This document shows positions 9,364 through 18,445 of a DNA stretch of 64,000 bases, one piece after another. The first letter of the stretch is position 1. Every line of letters starts with the position of its first letter. The notes under the pieces were generated by a model, which was given only the letters and a program-made list of their open reading frames with translations, did no database searches and had not been told where the DNA came from. A program made the translations under genes and the position numbers. The stretch covers positions 62,001 through 126,000 of the forward strand of contig DDIU01000036.1 of NCBI GenBank assembly GCA_002338655.1. The letters are read 5' to 3'. Source of the DNA: Flammeovirgaceae bacterium UBA1842 (lineage in GTDB: Bacteria > Bacteroidota > Bacteroidia > Cytophagales > Cyclobacteriaceae).

Positions 9364-9930
9364 ATGGCAACAACAGCCGATTTTAAAAACGGTTTGTGTC
9401 TGGAATACAACCACGATCTATTTACCATTGTTGAGTTTCAACATGTAAAACCTGGTAAAGGACCTGCGTTTGTTCGTACGAAATTAAAAAGTTTGACCAC
9501 AGGCAAGGTACTTGAAAATACATTCACTGCCGGAGTAAAGATTGTGACAGCCCGAATTGAGAGGAGGCCGCATCAATTTTTGTATAAAGATGATTTGGGT
9601 TACCATTTAATGGACAGCACTACTTTCGAGCAGACTTTTGTTGCCGAAGATGCCATAGAAAATGCAAAGTTAATGAAGGAAGGTCAGACGGTAGATGTCC
9701 TCTATCATGCTGAAAAAGAAAAAGTTATAGGATGTGAGTTACCCCAATTTGTGGAATTGGTGATTACCTATACCGAACCGGGACTTAAAGGTGACACAGC
9801 TACAAACGCTTCAAAACCAGCTACTTTGGAAACTGGTGCGGAAATTCAAGTGCCTCTTTTTATTAATGAGGGTGATAAAATTAAGATTGACACAGTAAGC
9901 TACTCCTATTACGAGAGAGTAAAAGAGTAA
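9364..9930 (+). CDS. efp: Translation elongation factor P
   Basis: A 188-residue EF-P, which relieves ribosome stalling at consecutive prolines. Seen: the three-domain length and the tip loop VKPGKGPAFVRTKL with Lys near residue 32 as the modification position (a Lys type, not Arg). The C-terminal domain ends in IKIDTVSYSYYERV. No epmA or epmB gene is nearby. It sits between fabH and accB, the usual place in Bacteroidota. Confidence 0.97.
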   Translation: MATTADFKNGLCLEYNHDLFTIVEFQHVKPGKGPAFVRTKLKSLTTGKVLENTFTAGVKIVTARIERRPHQFLYKDDLGYHLMDSTTFEQTFVAEDAIENAKLMKEGQTVDVLYHAEKEKVIGCELPQFVELVITYTEPGLKGDTATNASKPATLETGAEIQVPLFINEGDKIKIDTVSYSYYERVKE

Positions 9931-10001
9931 TATTTTCAAACTAGAACAAGTATCTCAGTTTATAATTTTGATACGAAAGATACTTTAAAACTACGCTACA
10001 A

Positions 10002-10478
10002 ATGAAAACAAAGGAAATTAGAGATTTAATCGAATTCATATCGCAAACTGGACTTAATGAAGTCAAGATTGAAACAGAAGAATTAAAGATATCTATAAAA
10101 AGAGATCCTGACGTTCAGAATCACGTTATTGAAAGTGCCCCTGCATCAGTAAGTGCAGCACCTGCACCGGCCGTGGCAGCACCAGCAGCAGCCCCTGCTC
10201 CAGCAGCAGCTTCACCAGATGAGCCTGCAGCTAAAAAATATGTAGAGATAAGAACACCAATGATTGGTACTTTTTACCGATCACCAAATCCTGATTCCCC
10301 CTCATTTGTCAACGTGGGTGACAAAGTCGAAAAAGGGCAACCTGTTTGTATTGTTGAGGCAATGAAATTATTTAATGAAATAGAATCAGAAGTATCTGGT
10401 ACTATTGTTAAAGTAGTTGCTGAAAATGCATCACCAGTGGAATACGATCAAGTATTATTCTTGGTTGATCCATCATAA
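10002..10478 (+). CDS. accB: Biotin carboxyl carrier protein of acetyl-CoA carboxylase
   Basis: A 158-residue carrier protein. Seen: an N-terminal helical region, a Pro/Ala-rich flexible linker (about residues 47-78, with runs such as APAPAAAS), and a C-terminal biotinyl domain with the biotin-accepting Lys in VEAMKLFNEIE. It hands carboxybiotin from AccC to the carboxyltransferase. It is followed by accC after 56 bp, the standard pair. Confidence 0.96.
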   Translation: MKTKEIRDLIEFISQTGLNEVKIETEELKISIKRDPDVQNHVIESAPASVSAAPAPAVAAPAAAPAPAAASPDEPAAKKYVEIRTPMIGTFYRSPNPDSPSFVNVGDKVEKGQPVCIVEAMKLFNEIESEVSGTIVKVVAENASPVEYDQVLFLVDPS

Positions 10479-10534
10479 TTTTTCGATCCATACGGATCAT
10501 GGTGTAAAATCATTAACCTTAAACGCGAAAAATT

Positions 10535-11884
10535 GTGTTCAAAAAAATACTAATTGCAAATAGAGGTGAAATAGCCTTAAGAATTATCAGGACATGCCGT
10601 GAAATGGGCATTCGTACGGTTGCAGTATACTCAACGGCAGACAAAGAAAGTTTACATGTGCGCTTTGCAGATGAAGCCGTATGTATAGGTAAACCGCCAA
10701 GTAAAGATTCCTATCTAAGCATTCCAAACATCATTGCCGCGGCAGAAATCACTAATGCTGACGCTATCCATCCTGGCTATGGTTTCTTATCAGAAAACGC
10801 TGAGTTTAGTGCTGTATGCGCTGAATATAACATCAAATTTATTGGTGCATCTGCAGAAATGATTAATAAAATGGGTGATAAGGCCACTGCCAAAGAGACC
10901 ATGAAAAAAGCGGGTGTTCCGACCATACCAGGTTCAGAAGGGCTGCTAAAATCCATTGCCGAAGGCACAAAATTAGCTAAGAAGATAAAGTACCCCGTAA
11001 TATTAAAGGCAACTGCAGGAGGTGGTGGCCGTGGTATGCGTATCGTACATGATGAAGCAGGATTTAAGAAAGCTTGGGACGATGCTAAGCAGGAGTCTAA
11101 GGCTGCTTTTGGAAATGATGGCTTGTACTTAGAGAAATATGTAGTAGAACCACGTCACGTAGAAATTCAAATAGTGGGTGATTGTACCGGCAAAGCCTGT
11201 CACTTATCTGAAAGGGACTGCTCTATTCAGCGTAGGCACCAAAAATTACTAGAGGAGACACCTTCGCCTGCCATGAGTCAATTCAAGAAATTGCGTGATA
11301 AGATGGGTACGGCCGCAGTAAAGGCAGCAGAAGCGATAAAATATGAAGGGGCAGGTACAGTAGAGTTTTTGGTTGATAAGCATGGTGATTTCTATTTTAT
11401 GGAAATGAATACCCGTATTCAGGTAGAACATCCGATCACCGAAGAAGTTACTGACTTTGACCTGATAAAGGAGCAAATAAAAGTGGCTGCCGGCATTAAA
11501 ATTTCTGGTAAAAACTATACCCCTAAGCTATTTGCCATGGAGTGTAGAATTAATGCTGAGGATCCAGGAAATGGGTTTAGACCTTCTCCGGGAAAAATCA
11601 CCAACTTACATTTACCAGGGGGACATGGTGTGAGGATTGATAGCCATGTATATGCAGGCTATACTATTCCACCCTATTATGACTCCATGATTGCCAAACT
11701 TATCATTAGTGGTCAGTCAAGAGAAGAGGTTATTACCCGAATGAAAAGGGCATTAAGCGAATTTGTTATTGAAGGCGTAAAAACAACTATTCCATTTCAT
11801 TTGAAATTAATGGACGACAAACAATTTCAATCAGGCAAGTTTACAACTGCCTTTATGGATACGTTTGATATGTCAGGTCTTTAA
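10535..11884 (+). CDS. accC: Acetyl-CoA carboxylase biotin carboxylase subunit
   Basis: A 449-residue ATP-grasp enzyme that carboxylates the biotin on AccB. Seen: N-terminal FKKILIANRGEIALRIIRT, the glycine-rich ATP loop KATAGGGGRGMRIV near residue 160, the SERDCSIQRRHQKLLEE motif, and the catalytic EMNTRIQVEHPITEE. The start is GTG at 10535; the conserved N-terminus leaves no alternative ATG. It is the last gene of the lipid cluster and is followed by a long palindromic terminator. Confidence 0.97.
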   Translation: MFKKILIANRGEIALRIIRTCREMGIRTVAVYSTADKESLHVRFADEAVCIGKPPSKDSYLSIPNIIAAAEITNADAIHPGYGFLSENAEFSAVCAEYNIKFIGASAEMINKMGDKATAKETMKKAGVPTIPGSEGLLKSIAEGTKLAKKIKYPVILKATAGGGGRGMRIVHDEAGFKKAWDDAKQESKAAFGNDGLYLEKYVVEPRHVEIQIVGDCTGKACHLSERDCSIQRRHQKLLEETPSPAMSQFKKLRDKMGTAAVKAAEAIKYEGAGTVEFLVDKHGDFYFMEMNTRIQVEHPITEEVTDFDLIKEQIKVAAGIKISGKNYTPKLFAMECRINAEDPGNGFRPSPGKITNLHLPGGHGVRIDSHVYAGYTIPPYYDSMIAKLIISGQSREEVITRMKRALSEFVIEGVKTTIPFHLKLMDDKQFQSGKFTTAFMDTFDMSGL

Positions 11885-11905
11885 TAGGTTCAAATAGTAT
11901 TTAGG

Positions 11906-11993
11906 GGCGATCTTAAAATTGCTTGTCATTCCAATCTTGAATTAGTCAAGCTCAGAATGACAGGGTTATTAATTTTAAGATCGCCTCTTTTTC
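11906..11993 (+). terminator. Long nested palindrome acting as terminator after accC
   Basis: A perfect 15-bp inverted repeat (GGCGATCTTAAAATT, 11906-11920, and its complement, 11971-11985) encloses a second one (TGTCATTC, 11924-11931; GAATGACA, 11955-11962) and a third small one (CTTGA...TCAAG). A T-rich tail follows. The size of about 80 bp is far more than a simple terminator needs, so it may be a dispersed palindromic element recruited as terminator. Confidence 0.75.
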
Positions 11994-12030
11994 ATTGTAC
12001 ATACCATCGAACTTCTGTAATTTGCTCAAC

Positions 12031-12672
12031 ATGAGGTTTTTCATCCTATTATTACTATCAATCCCGATTACTGTGTCAGCTCAATTACCTGAGAAGTTCG
12101 TACACTTCGATATAGCTATGCATAGCTACAAAGGGGATATGGGTACTTACCAGAAATACACCGGGGGACTACAGCTAGGAATACAATTTAATAAGAAAAA
12201 GAGGCTTAATGGAGCTTTCAATCTTGGGTTGGGTAGCATTACTGACGATGACCCATCATTTCAATCATCGGGCCTTGCAGGGGCCACGGAACCCAACAAT
12301 TACTTTAAAACCAACTTCACCTACCTTAATTATGACCTTCATTTAAATCTTATTAAGAAGCAGAATCTTATAGTTTATATAAGTCAAGGCATTGGTTTTA
12401 TGCGATTTACACCTAAAAATGAGGCGGGTGAAAAACTACATGGCCAACAAAACACCAGAATGTCAGGGGAAAATTACCGAAACTCTGTAATAATGTTGCC
12501 CACTTCGTTAGGTGCAATTTACTTTTTACCAAATAATTTCGGATTGAGTTTACAAGCTGGTTTGATGAACCCTTCCACGGATTATTTGGATAACATCTCT
12601 GAATTTGGACAGTCGGGAAATGACAATGTGCTCACTATGAGAATGGCTTTTTATGTGCCATTATCGCTTTAG
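12031..12672 (+). CDS. Outer-membrane beta-barrel protein, unknown role
   Basis: The product is 213 residues when started at the ATG at 12031, which gives a clean signal peptide (MRFFILLLLSIPITVSAQ); upstream in-frame starts would bury it. The rest has alternating hydrophobic strands and turns, as in 8-strand outer-membrane barrels of the OmpX/OmpW type. It stands alone after the accC terminator. No substrate or partner is indicated. Confidence 0.65.
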   Translation: MRFFILLLLSIPITVSAQLPEKFVHFDIAMHSYKGDMGTYQKYTGGLQLGIQFNKKKRLNGAFNLGLGSITDDDPSFQSSGLAGATEPNNYFKTNFTYLNYDLHLNLIKKQNLIVYISQGIGFMRFTPKNEAGEKLHGQQNTRMSGENYRNSVIMLPTSLGAIYFLPNNFGLSLQAGLMNPSTDYLDNISEFGQSGNDNVLTMRMAFYVPLSL

Positions 12673-12688
12673 TGTTAGTGACTTAAAC

Positions 12689-13438
12689 TCAAAATAAAGT
12701 GCCTTGTTTATTTTCCAGCTCTGGATAGAAATGGCGTTTTTGAGTTTCGGCCACGTTTCCTAAATACATTTTCCCTCTCAACTTCGGAACTGTGTAGGCT
12801 TCCATCTCTCCTGCTTCATAGGGAATCAACAGTTGCTTGCTTTTCTCCTTATCCTCATCGTTCAATATCGGTTTAAGCCAAGCTTCCTCATTTTCCTTTG
12901 ATAAAATAACCGGCATTCTTGATTCACTGACTTTTGGATTATTATGAATGCTTGCCATCAGGCTATTGGCAGAAGTTGTCAATAATGAAACAGTTCTTTT
13001 TCCGTTCCATTCGGCCCAAATACCCGCCATGGCAAAGGGTTCGTCATTTTTCATCTTTATATAATGGGGGTAGGACTTACCATCGTGCCAGTGGTGCTCG
13101 TAAAACCCGTCAACTATTATTAAGCAATGATTGGTTTTGGCTACATCGCGAAATGATGGTTTGCTAAACATTTCTTCAGATCGGGCATTAATGGTTTGGT
13201 TGGAAAGTTTGGTAGCTGAGGCAGGGTCTTTCACCCATGCTGGTATCAATCCCCATTCATAGGTCTGGATTTCAAATGGTTTTTTTGATGTAATTACCGG
13301 CAAATCGGCATGGTTGAAACCCGAGGTATGAAATGTTGGCGGAAGCCTTTTCATCAAATCATTCCAATCAGAAGGTTTGCCATAATGCTTGGCATATTTA
13401 TCTACTTTTTTGGTGAGGTAGGCAACATCGTAACACAT
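12689..13438 (-). CDS. SRAP-domain protein (YedK/HMCES-like abasic-site shield)
   Basis: A 249-residue SOS response-associated peptidase family protein. Members form a thiazolidine link through Cys2 to abasic sites in single-stranded DNA, which protects the lesion. Seen: Met-Cys at the N-terminus (MCYDVAYL), INARSEEMF, the FYEHHW segment with the conserved Glu, and a SRMPVIL motif where most family members have HxRMPVIL. The mature protein must lose Met1 to expose Cys2. It converges on the outer-membrane gene. Assignment is secure. Confidence 0.93.
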   Translation of the reverse strand: MCYDVAYLTKKVDKYAKHYGKPSDWNDLMKRLPPTFHTSGFNHADLPVITSKKPFEIQTYEWGLIPAWVKDPASATKLSNQTINARSEEMFSKPSFRDVAKTNHCLIIVDGFYEHHWHDGKSYPHYIKMKNDEPFAMAGIWAEWNGKRTVSLLTTSANSLMASIHNNPKVSESRMPVILSKENEEAWLKPILNDEDKEKSKQLLIPYEAGEMEAYTVPKLRGKMYLGNVAETQKRHFYPELENKQGTLF

Positions 13439-13559
13439 TACTTTAAGTTAATAGTTTTTTTGATTCAATTTAAGTGTATTCCCTAAGATTGATCATCTTT
13501 GTAAATAGAACAGACCATAATGGCCTCATTATTGTTTTGAATTCTAAAAACCAACATTT

Positions 13560-14381
13560 ATGAGACACTTATATAAAATTTTTATTGCAACAGCCCTTGT
13601 AGCTTGCATAGCATGTGAAGAATTACAAACTGGATTATCGAATGACGAGATTGTAAGTGGACTGAAGGAAGCTCTAGATTTAGGCTTAAAGGAATCTGTC
13701 AGCACCGTATCTGCTGAAGATGGTTACTTGAAAGATGAGATCGTTAAAATATTACTTCCCCCTGAAGTGAGTGCATTACAAGAAGAAATTGCCACTGGCT
13801 CCATTACGGTAGTAGCTGGTGTATTGGAAGTGCCCTACCAAACGATTATGGATGCTTATGTGGCAACCAACCCTAATATCGATACTGATTTATTCAGTGA
13901 ATTAACTATAGCCATGAACCGTGGTGCGGAACAAGCAGCAGACAAGGCACTTCCCATTTTTAAGGATGCCATATTAAACATGAGCTTTACCGATGCTTTG
14001 GGTATCCTGCAAGGTTCTGAGACCTCCGCAACTGATTACTTTTTTAACAGCACCAATGAAGCTTTATATCAGGCGTTTCAGCCAGATATTAGAAGTGCCC
14101 TTGACCAAACAAAGGCCAACGATATTTATGAAGGTGCTATAGGCTTTCTTAGTTATCCCTATACCGCAAGTCTGGGGCCTATCTCCCATACAGTAAAAGC
14201 AAGTGATTTTATTAACGTAACTCTTCCGGCTACCATAGACGACTACGCTACTCATAAAGCCATTGATGGCTTATTCTATTACATTGGTGAGCAAGAGAAG
14301 AAAATTAGGGCGGATCCATTTGCCTGGGGCAGCAACATTATTGAAAAAGTGTTTGGTAGCGCAGAAGCCCAAGGTAATTAA
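13560..14381 (+). CDS. DUF4197 lipoprotein
   Basis: A 273-residue predicted lipoprotein: the signal peptide ends in a lipobox-like CIAC near residue 20, giving a lipidated Cys. The body, with EIVSGLKEALDLGLKESV at the start and a DPFAWGSNIIEKVFG end, matches the DUF4197 pattern common in Bacteroidota. Its function is not known. It stands alone and is followed by the broken mini-gene on the opposite strand. Confidence 0.8.
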   Translation: MRHLYKIFIATALVACIACEELQTGLSNDEIVSGLKEALDLGLKESVSTVSAEDGYLKDEIVKILLPPEVSALQEEIATGSITVVAGVLEVPYQTIMDAYVATNPNIDTDLFSELTIAMNRGAEQAADKALPIFKDAILNMSFTDALGILQGSETSATDYFFNSTNEALYQAFQPDIRSALDQTKANDIYEGAIGFLSYPYTASLGPISHTVKASDFINVTLPATIDDYATHKAIDGLFYYIGEQEKKIRADPFAWGSNIIEKVFGSAEAQGN

Positions 14382-14384
14382 GGT

Positions 14385-14535
14385 TTAATCCCTTTTCTTG
14401 GGTTTGGGAGGCGGTAGTTCCTTTAAGGTAATTCTAACCAGTTCGCTTAACCATTCATGGTCTTCCAATTTATCTTCAATGAGCAAACTTGGTTTGGCTA
14501 TTACCTTATTCTATCGTTTCTGGTTTTGTGGCCAT
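14385..14535 (-). pseudogene. Frameshifted small gene (about 49 codons)
   Basis: On the minus strand an ATG at 14535 opens MATKPETIE and meets TAA. Dropping the T of that stop gives one open frame of 49 codons running on through KVIAKPSLLIEDKLEDHEW to a Lys/Pro-rich end (LPPPKPKKRD) and TAA at 14385-14387. The composition is protein-like throughout, so a small real gene with a one-base insertion (or a sequencing slip) is more likely than chance. No family is recognised. It lies between DUF4197 and recQ and reads in the same direction as recQ. Confidence 0.5.
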
Positions 14536-14553
14536 GTATTTAATCTAATCTTA

Positions 14554-16458
14554 TTAGCCTAACATGAGTTGCCAATGCTCATCATACTTCAGTTCCCCGG
14601 CATCTACCATCACCCGTATAAGTTGCAGCAATTCTTCCTTATCCTTGGGGTTAATTTGATCAATAAGTTCCTCCACCGGCATGGGGTTCTCCACAAGTAA
14701 GTTCGACAGCAATTGACGGTAATGCTTCAAATGTTCTTCTTGGCCTACTTTTTTTTGCTCAACGCAAACATCACAAACTCCGCATTTATCAAAATCTATC
14801 TCCCCAAAATAGGTGAGCAATTGGGCTGTTCTACAGACATGATCATTTTTAACATATTTTACTATTGCTTCCATTTTATCCTTTGCCACCTGTTGCCTTT
14901 GGTTTAACTTTTTGTTGTCAAAAGGCATTTCATCAATGGCATGGCGTTTCTCTACAAAAACAATTTGAGGCTTGTCTTTCTTTTTATCATAAGTGATTAC
15001 TTCCAACTCGTGCAGTTTATCCAAACTGTCTGTGATCACCTTTTCACTGGTTTCTAAAATTTTGGCCAATTGCGTCTCTGATATCTTCAAAAAATCAGTC
15101 ATCAACTCGCCACCGTAAGTACGTAAAAGGGTTTTAATCAATGGGTCAAAGCGGGCATTGGCTATTTGAAACTCATACAATGCCTTATTGTCAATATTTA
15201 TATGGATCTGAGAGGGGTTATGAAAGCTCTCATTAAACTGAAGAAGCCCTTCATCTTCCAACTTTTTTAATATATAGTAAACCTGTAGGTAGTTAAACTT
15301 ATATATTTCCGAAAAAGTATGGATATCGAAATCAAAGCTTTCTCCGCCCCCACTGCCGACCGCCATTTTGTAGTTATTGGCCAAACTTTGATATAGCCTT
15401 TTTATCAATTCCAATGAGGGGGACTGAAGGCTTAGTTTATCTTTTAAATCCTTAATGTCGGCCTCATTGTAAAGGATCAAGGCAAAGGCCTTTTTCTCAT
15501 CACGGCCTGCACGGCCAGCTTCCTGATAGTAGGATTCTAAATCCTGAGGTAAATTCATATGGATCACCAACCTCACGTCAGCCTTGTCAATACCCATACC
15601 AAAAGCATTGGTAGCAACGATCACCCTTACCTGATTTTTAACCCATTTTGTTTGCTTTGTAGACCGATCGGCAAAAGGGAGTCCGGCATGATAAAAATCA
15701 GCACTTATATTGTTCTGATACAGTTTTGTGGCTAATTCCTTGGCTGCCTTACGTGTATTTACATAGATAATAGCTGATCCTGGCACCTTATTCAAAACAT
15801 CGATCAATTTCGTTTCTTTATCTTCCACCTTCCTCACTGAGTAACTCAGATTTGGCCGTGCAAAACTCTGTTGAAACAAATTCTCCTCTCTAAACGCTAA
15901 CTTCTCTTGGATATCCACCCTTACCTTTTCAGTGGCCGTGGCCGTGAGTGCAATGAGATTAACGGTTGGAATAATGTCCCTAATCAGCCCAATTTCCAAG
16001 TAGGAAGGCCGAAAATCGTAGCCCCATTGTGAAATACAATGGGCTTCATCAATGGCCAGTAAAGAGACATTCATTTTTGTCAATCGTTCCTTAAAAATAT
16101 CCGTTTTCAATCGTTCGGGAGAGACATAGAGAAACTTGATATCCCCGTATACACAATTATCCAGCTTAATGTCTATCTCCCTTTTGCCCATGCTGGAATT
16201 AATGGCAATTGCCTTAATTCCTCTCTTGTTAAGTTGCTCCACCTGATCTTGCATCAGGGCAATTAGGGGGGTAATTACAATACAAATGCCTTCTTTGGCC
16301 AATGCTGGTACCTGAAAACAAATCGATTTCCCTCCCCCGGTTGGCAACAATGCCAACACATCTTGTCCTTCCAATACAGCGTCAATGATAGCCTCCTGAC
16401 CAGGCCGGAAAGAGGTATATCCCCAATATTGAGTCAGTATGGAAAGCGTGGTATTCAT
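14554..16458 (-). CDS. recQ: ATP-dependent DNA helicase RecQ (short form)
   Basis: A 634-residue 3'-5' helicase. Seen: RPGQEAIIDAVL (motif 0), Walker A LLPTGGGKSICFQ, DEAHCISQWGYDFRPSY (motif II with the aromatic-rich loop), ALTATAT, and motif VI YYQEAGRAGRDE. A C-terminal zinc cluster follows (Cys in HVCRTAQLL, then CGVCDVC). No HRDC domain is evident after the RQC part, so this is the shorter RecQ that often coexists with a longer one. It acts in replication-fork repair. Single gene. Confidence 0.94.
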   Translation of the reverse strand: MNTTLSILTQYWGYTSFRPGQEAIIDAVLEGQDVLALLPTGGGKSICFQVPALAKEGICIVITPLIALMQDQVEQLNKRGIKAIAINSSMGKREIDIKLDNCVYGDIKFLYVSPERLKTDIFKERLTKMNVSLLAIDEAHCISQWGYDFRPSYLEIGLIRDIIPTVNLIALTATATEKVRVDIQEKLAFREENLFQQSFARPNLSYSVRKVEDKETKLIDVLNKVPGSAIIYVNTRKAAKELATKLYQNNISADFYHAGLPFADRSTKQTKWVKNQVRVIVATNAFGMGIDKADVRLVIHMNLPQDLESYYQEAGRAGRDEKKAFALILYNEADIKDLKDKLSLQSPSLELIKRLYQSLANNYKMAVGSGGGESFDFDIHTFSEIYKFNYLQVYYILKKLEDEGLLQFNESFHNPSQIHINIDNKALYEFQIANARFDPLIKTLLRTYGGELMTDFLKISETQLAKILETSEKVITDSLDKLHELEVITYDKKKDKPQIVFVEKRHAIDEMPFDNKKLNQRQQVAKDKMEAIVKYVKNDHVCRTAQLLTYFGEIDFDKCGVCDVCVEQKKVGQEEHLKHYRQLLSNLLVENPMPVEELIDQINPKDKEELLQLIRVMVDAGELKYDEHWQLMLG

Positions 16459-16474
16459 TTGAGGTCTAAATTAA

Positions 16475-16501
16475 AGAAAAAGGCCACCAATTTTGGTAGC
16501 C
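16475..16501 (-). terminator. Terminator upstream of recQ, downstream of binding-protein gene
   Basis: On the minus strand an 8-bp stem (GGCTACCA / TGGTGGCC with one G-U pair, loop AAAT) is followed by TTTTTCTTT. It lies about 80 bp after the stop of the 16579-17430 gene. A weaker CCCC/GGGG hairpin lies nearer that stop (about 16548-16565). Confidence 0.65.
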
Positions 16502-16578
16502 TGATTATTCGATACTTTAAAAGTAATACAATTGAATAAAATAGAGACCCCGGAACAAGTCTGGGGAAGATTAGCCCT

Positions 16579-17430
16579 TTAATTAACCGACTGAAGGAGT
16601 TTTACTCCAGTAGTGCCCAAATGATCGGCCAATATTTTCTTGTAGGCAGTAGAATTGGTATAGCCACCATTGGCATTAAAAAACTCTTCCAATAATGGCT
16701 GCCAATCACTATTCAAAGGCATAGTAAAGCCAAACTGCTCTGAACTTTGATCACCAATAGGGTGTCTCTTTAATGCCTGTTTTCTTGAAACTGCATCTAG
16801 GTAAAAGGCCAAATCCAAATAGGAAAACGACTTGGGGTCTGACAAAACTTTTTCCAAGGTCTCGGGACTTGATGAAGCATAGGCCACTTTCATTGTGGGA
16901 TAATATTTGGCTTTAATGTCCAAAAGACGCTTTTCGTTAAGTGTGCCTTTGGCAGTGTAGGCCGTAAGTCCAGCAAAAGTCTGGCTAATATCGCTCATGC
17001 TTTTCAAAGTTGGCACACTACTTTGAGTCACTAGAATAGCAAAATTTGTAATCCATGGCGGACTGAATTTGATTTCCTTTTTACGGGCCTCTGTCATTGT
17101 GATGTTCCCCAATCCAAAAACTCCCCCTTTGCTCGCCTTTACTTTATCATACATGCCGCGGAAACTTGAACCATCACCTACAAATTTGGAGCTGAGCTTC
17201 ACTCCCTTCGTGGTGTTCACATAGTTCACAAAATCATTCATGATATCTACACAGATGCCGGTAAGTTTACCCGAGGCATCTTTATAGACAAACCCTGGGG
17301 TTTCTACATAGGCCAATGAAATGGTACCACTACCATTTGACTTCACCGTATTCCAACTGTCTCCTGTATATTGTGAAATTCCCAATGAGGAAATTCCCAT
17401 CAATAGTATTGCTAATCCATATTGCTTCAT
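16579..17430 (-). CDS. Periplasmic solute-binding protein, family 3 type
   Basis: A 283-residue secreted protein with an N-terminal signal peptide (MKQYGLAILLMGISSLGIS). The body resembles SBP_bac_3 proteins that bind amino acids or similar small ligands: early YVETPGFVYKDASGKLTG, a KIKFSPPW-like strand (here KEIKFSPPWITN) and the hinge segment LTAYTAKGTLNEKRL. No ABC permease or ATPase gene is adjacent, so it may work as an orphan receptor. Family-level call only; the ligand is unknown. Confidence 0.75.
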   Translation of the reverse strand: MKQYGLAILLMGISSLGISQYTGDSWNTVKSNGSGTISLAYVETPGFVYKDASGKLTGICVDIMNDFVNYVNTTKGVKLSSKFVGDGSSFRGMYDKVKASKGGVFGLGNITMTEARKKEIKFSPPWITNFAILVTQSSVPTLKSMSDISQTFAGLTAYTAKGTLNEKRLLDIKAKYYPTMKVAYASSSPETLEKVLSDPKSFSYLDLAFYLDAVSRKQALKRHPIGDQSSEQFGFTMPLNSDWQPLLEEFFNANGGYTNSTAYKKILADHLGTTGVKLLQSVN

Positions 17431-17539
17431 AATCCAATAATTTTGCTATCATAATTACTGAATTAGTAGATTTTAACCTATCAAAAGGGAAGTGATTTTA
17501 CTATCATGTATGTTTTTGAGTGAATTAACTCTTTATTGG

Positions 17540-18445
17540 TCAGGAATAAAGATCAACTGCCGTACGAAATGTATTGCAATGCGCATCAACAAGATCAACC
17601 AACCTAGCGGAATAACCACCACCCATGGTTATCACAAGTGGTATATTTCGTGAAAAACAATTGCTGATCACGAGGTGATCGCGTTGCTTTACACCCACTT
17701 TGCTCAAGGCCATCTTTCCCAGTTTATCCCCAGCCATTACATCAACCCCTGATTGAAAAAAGACGAAATCAGGATCAACGGTTTTAAATAAATGGGTAAG
17801 ATTGGTTTCCAATATATTCAAATACTCATGATCGTTGATATTAATGGACAAGGCTATGTCAAGATCTGATTGTTCTTTGTGCAGTGGGTAATTGGCCTTG
17901 CCATGCATTGAAAAAGTGAAGACACGTTTTTCTGTTTCAAATATTTTAGCGGTGCCATTGCCTTGATGCACATCCAAATCCACGATTAGTATTTTTTTGG
18001 CCCTGTTCCCTTTGAGTAAATAAGTGGCCGCAATCGCCAAGTCATTCAGGACACAAAAACCTTCTCCATGATTACGGTACGCATGGTGCGTACCTCCTGA
18101 AAGGTTGACCCCTATTCCATCTGCTAATGCATGATCTGTGGCGATTACTGTTCCTGCTACGCTATTTCGTGCCCGGTTAATGGACATTTCTGTTACAGGC
18201 AATCCAATTTTTCTCACTTCCTTAGGGGAAAGTGTTAAATCCTTCAAATGCTTCCAATATTGAGCGGTATGAACGTTTAAGATTAAGGCTTCGTCCACAA
18301 GGCCAGGGTCAAAGACTTGCGTTTCAACAATAGTGCCCTCATAGACTAATTGTTCTTTAACCAATTCATATTTCTCAATTGGGAAACGATGACCCTCTGG
18401 AAGAGGGTATATGTACTTATTGGAAAAGGCGAATTTAATCACCAC
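17540..18445 (-). CDS. Histone deacetylase-family (acetoin utilization/AcuC-like) hydrolase
   Basis: A 301-residue zinc-dependent deacetylase-fold enzyme. Seen: GGTHHAYRNHGEGFCV (His pair), the metal site DLDVHQGNGTA near residue 155, QSGVDVMAGDKLG (second metal ligand), and GGGYS. Bacterial members remove acyl groups from small polyamines or proteins; the substrate cannot be told. The start overlaps the hydratase stop by 7 bp, so the two are co-translated as the end of the operon phoH-GNAT-comEC-hydratase-deacetylase. Confidence 0.9.
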   Translation of the reverse strand: MVIKFAFSNKYIYPLPEGHRFPIEKYELVKEQLVYEGTIVETQVFDPGLVDEALILNVHTAQYWKHLKDLTLSPKEVRKIGLPVTEMSINRARNSVAGTVIATDHALADGIGVNLSGGTHHAYRNHGEGFCVLNDLAIAATYLLKGNRAKKILIVDLDVHQGNGTAKIFETEKRVFTFSMHGKANYPLHKEQSDLDIALSININDHEYLNILETNLTHLFKTVDPDFVFFQSGVDVMAGDKLGKMALSKVGVKQRDHLVISNCFSRNIPLVITMGGGYSARLVDLVDAHCNTFRTAVDLYS

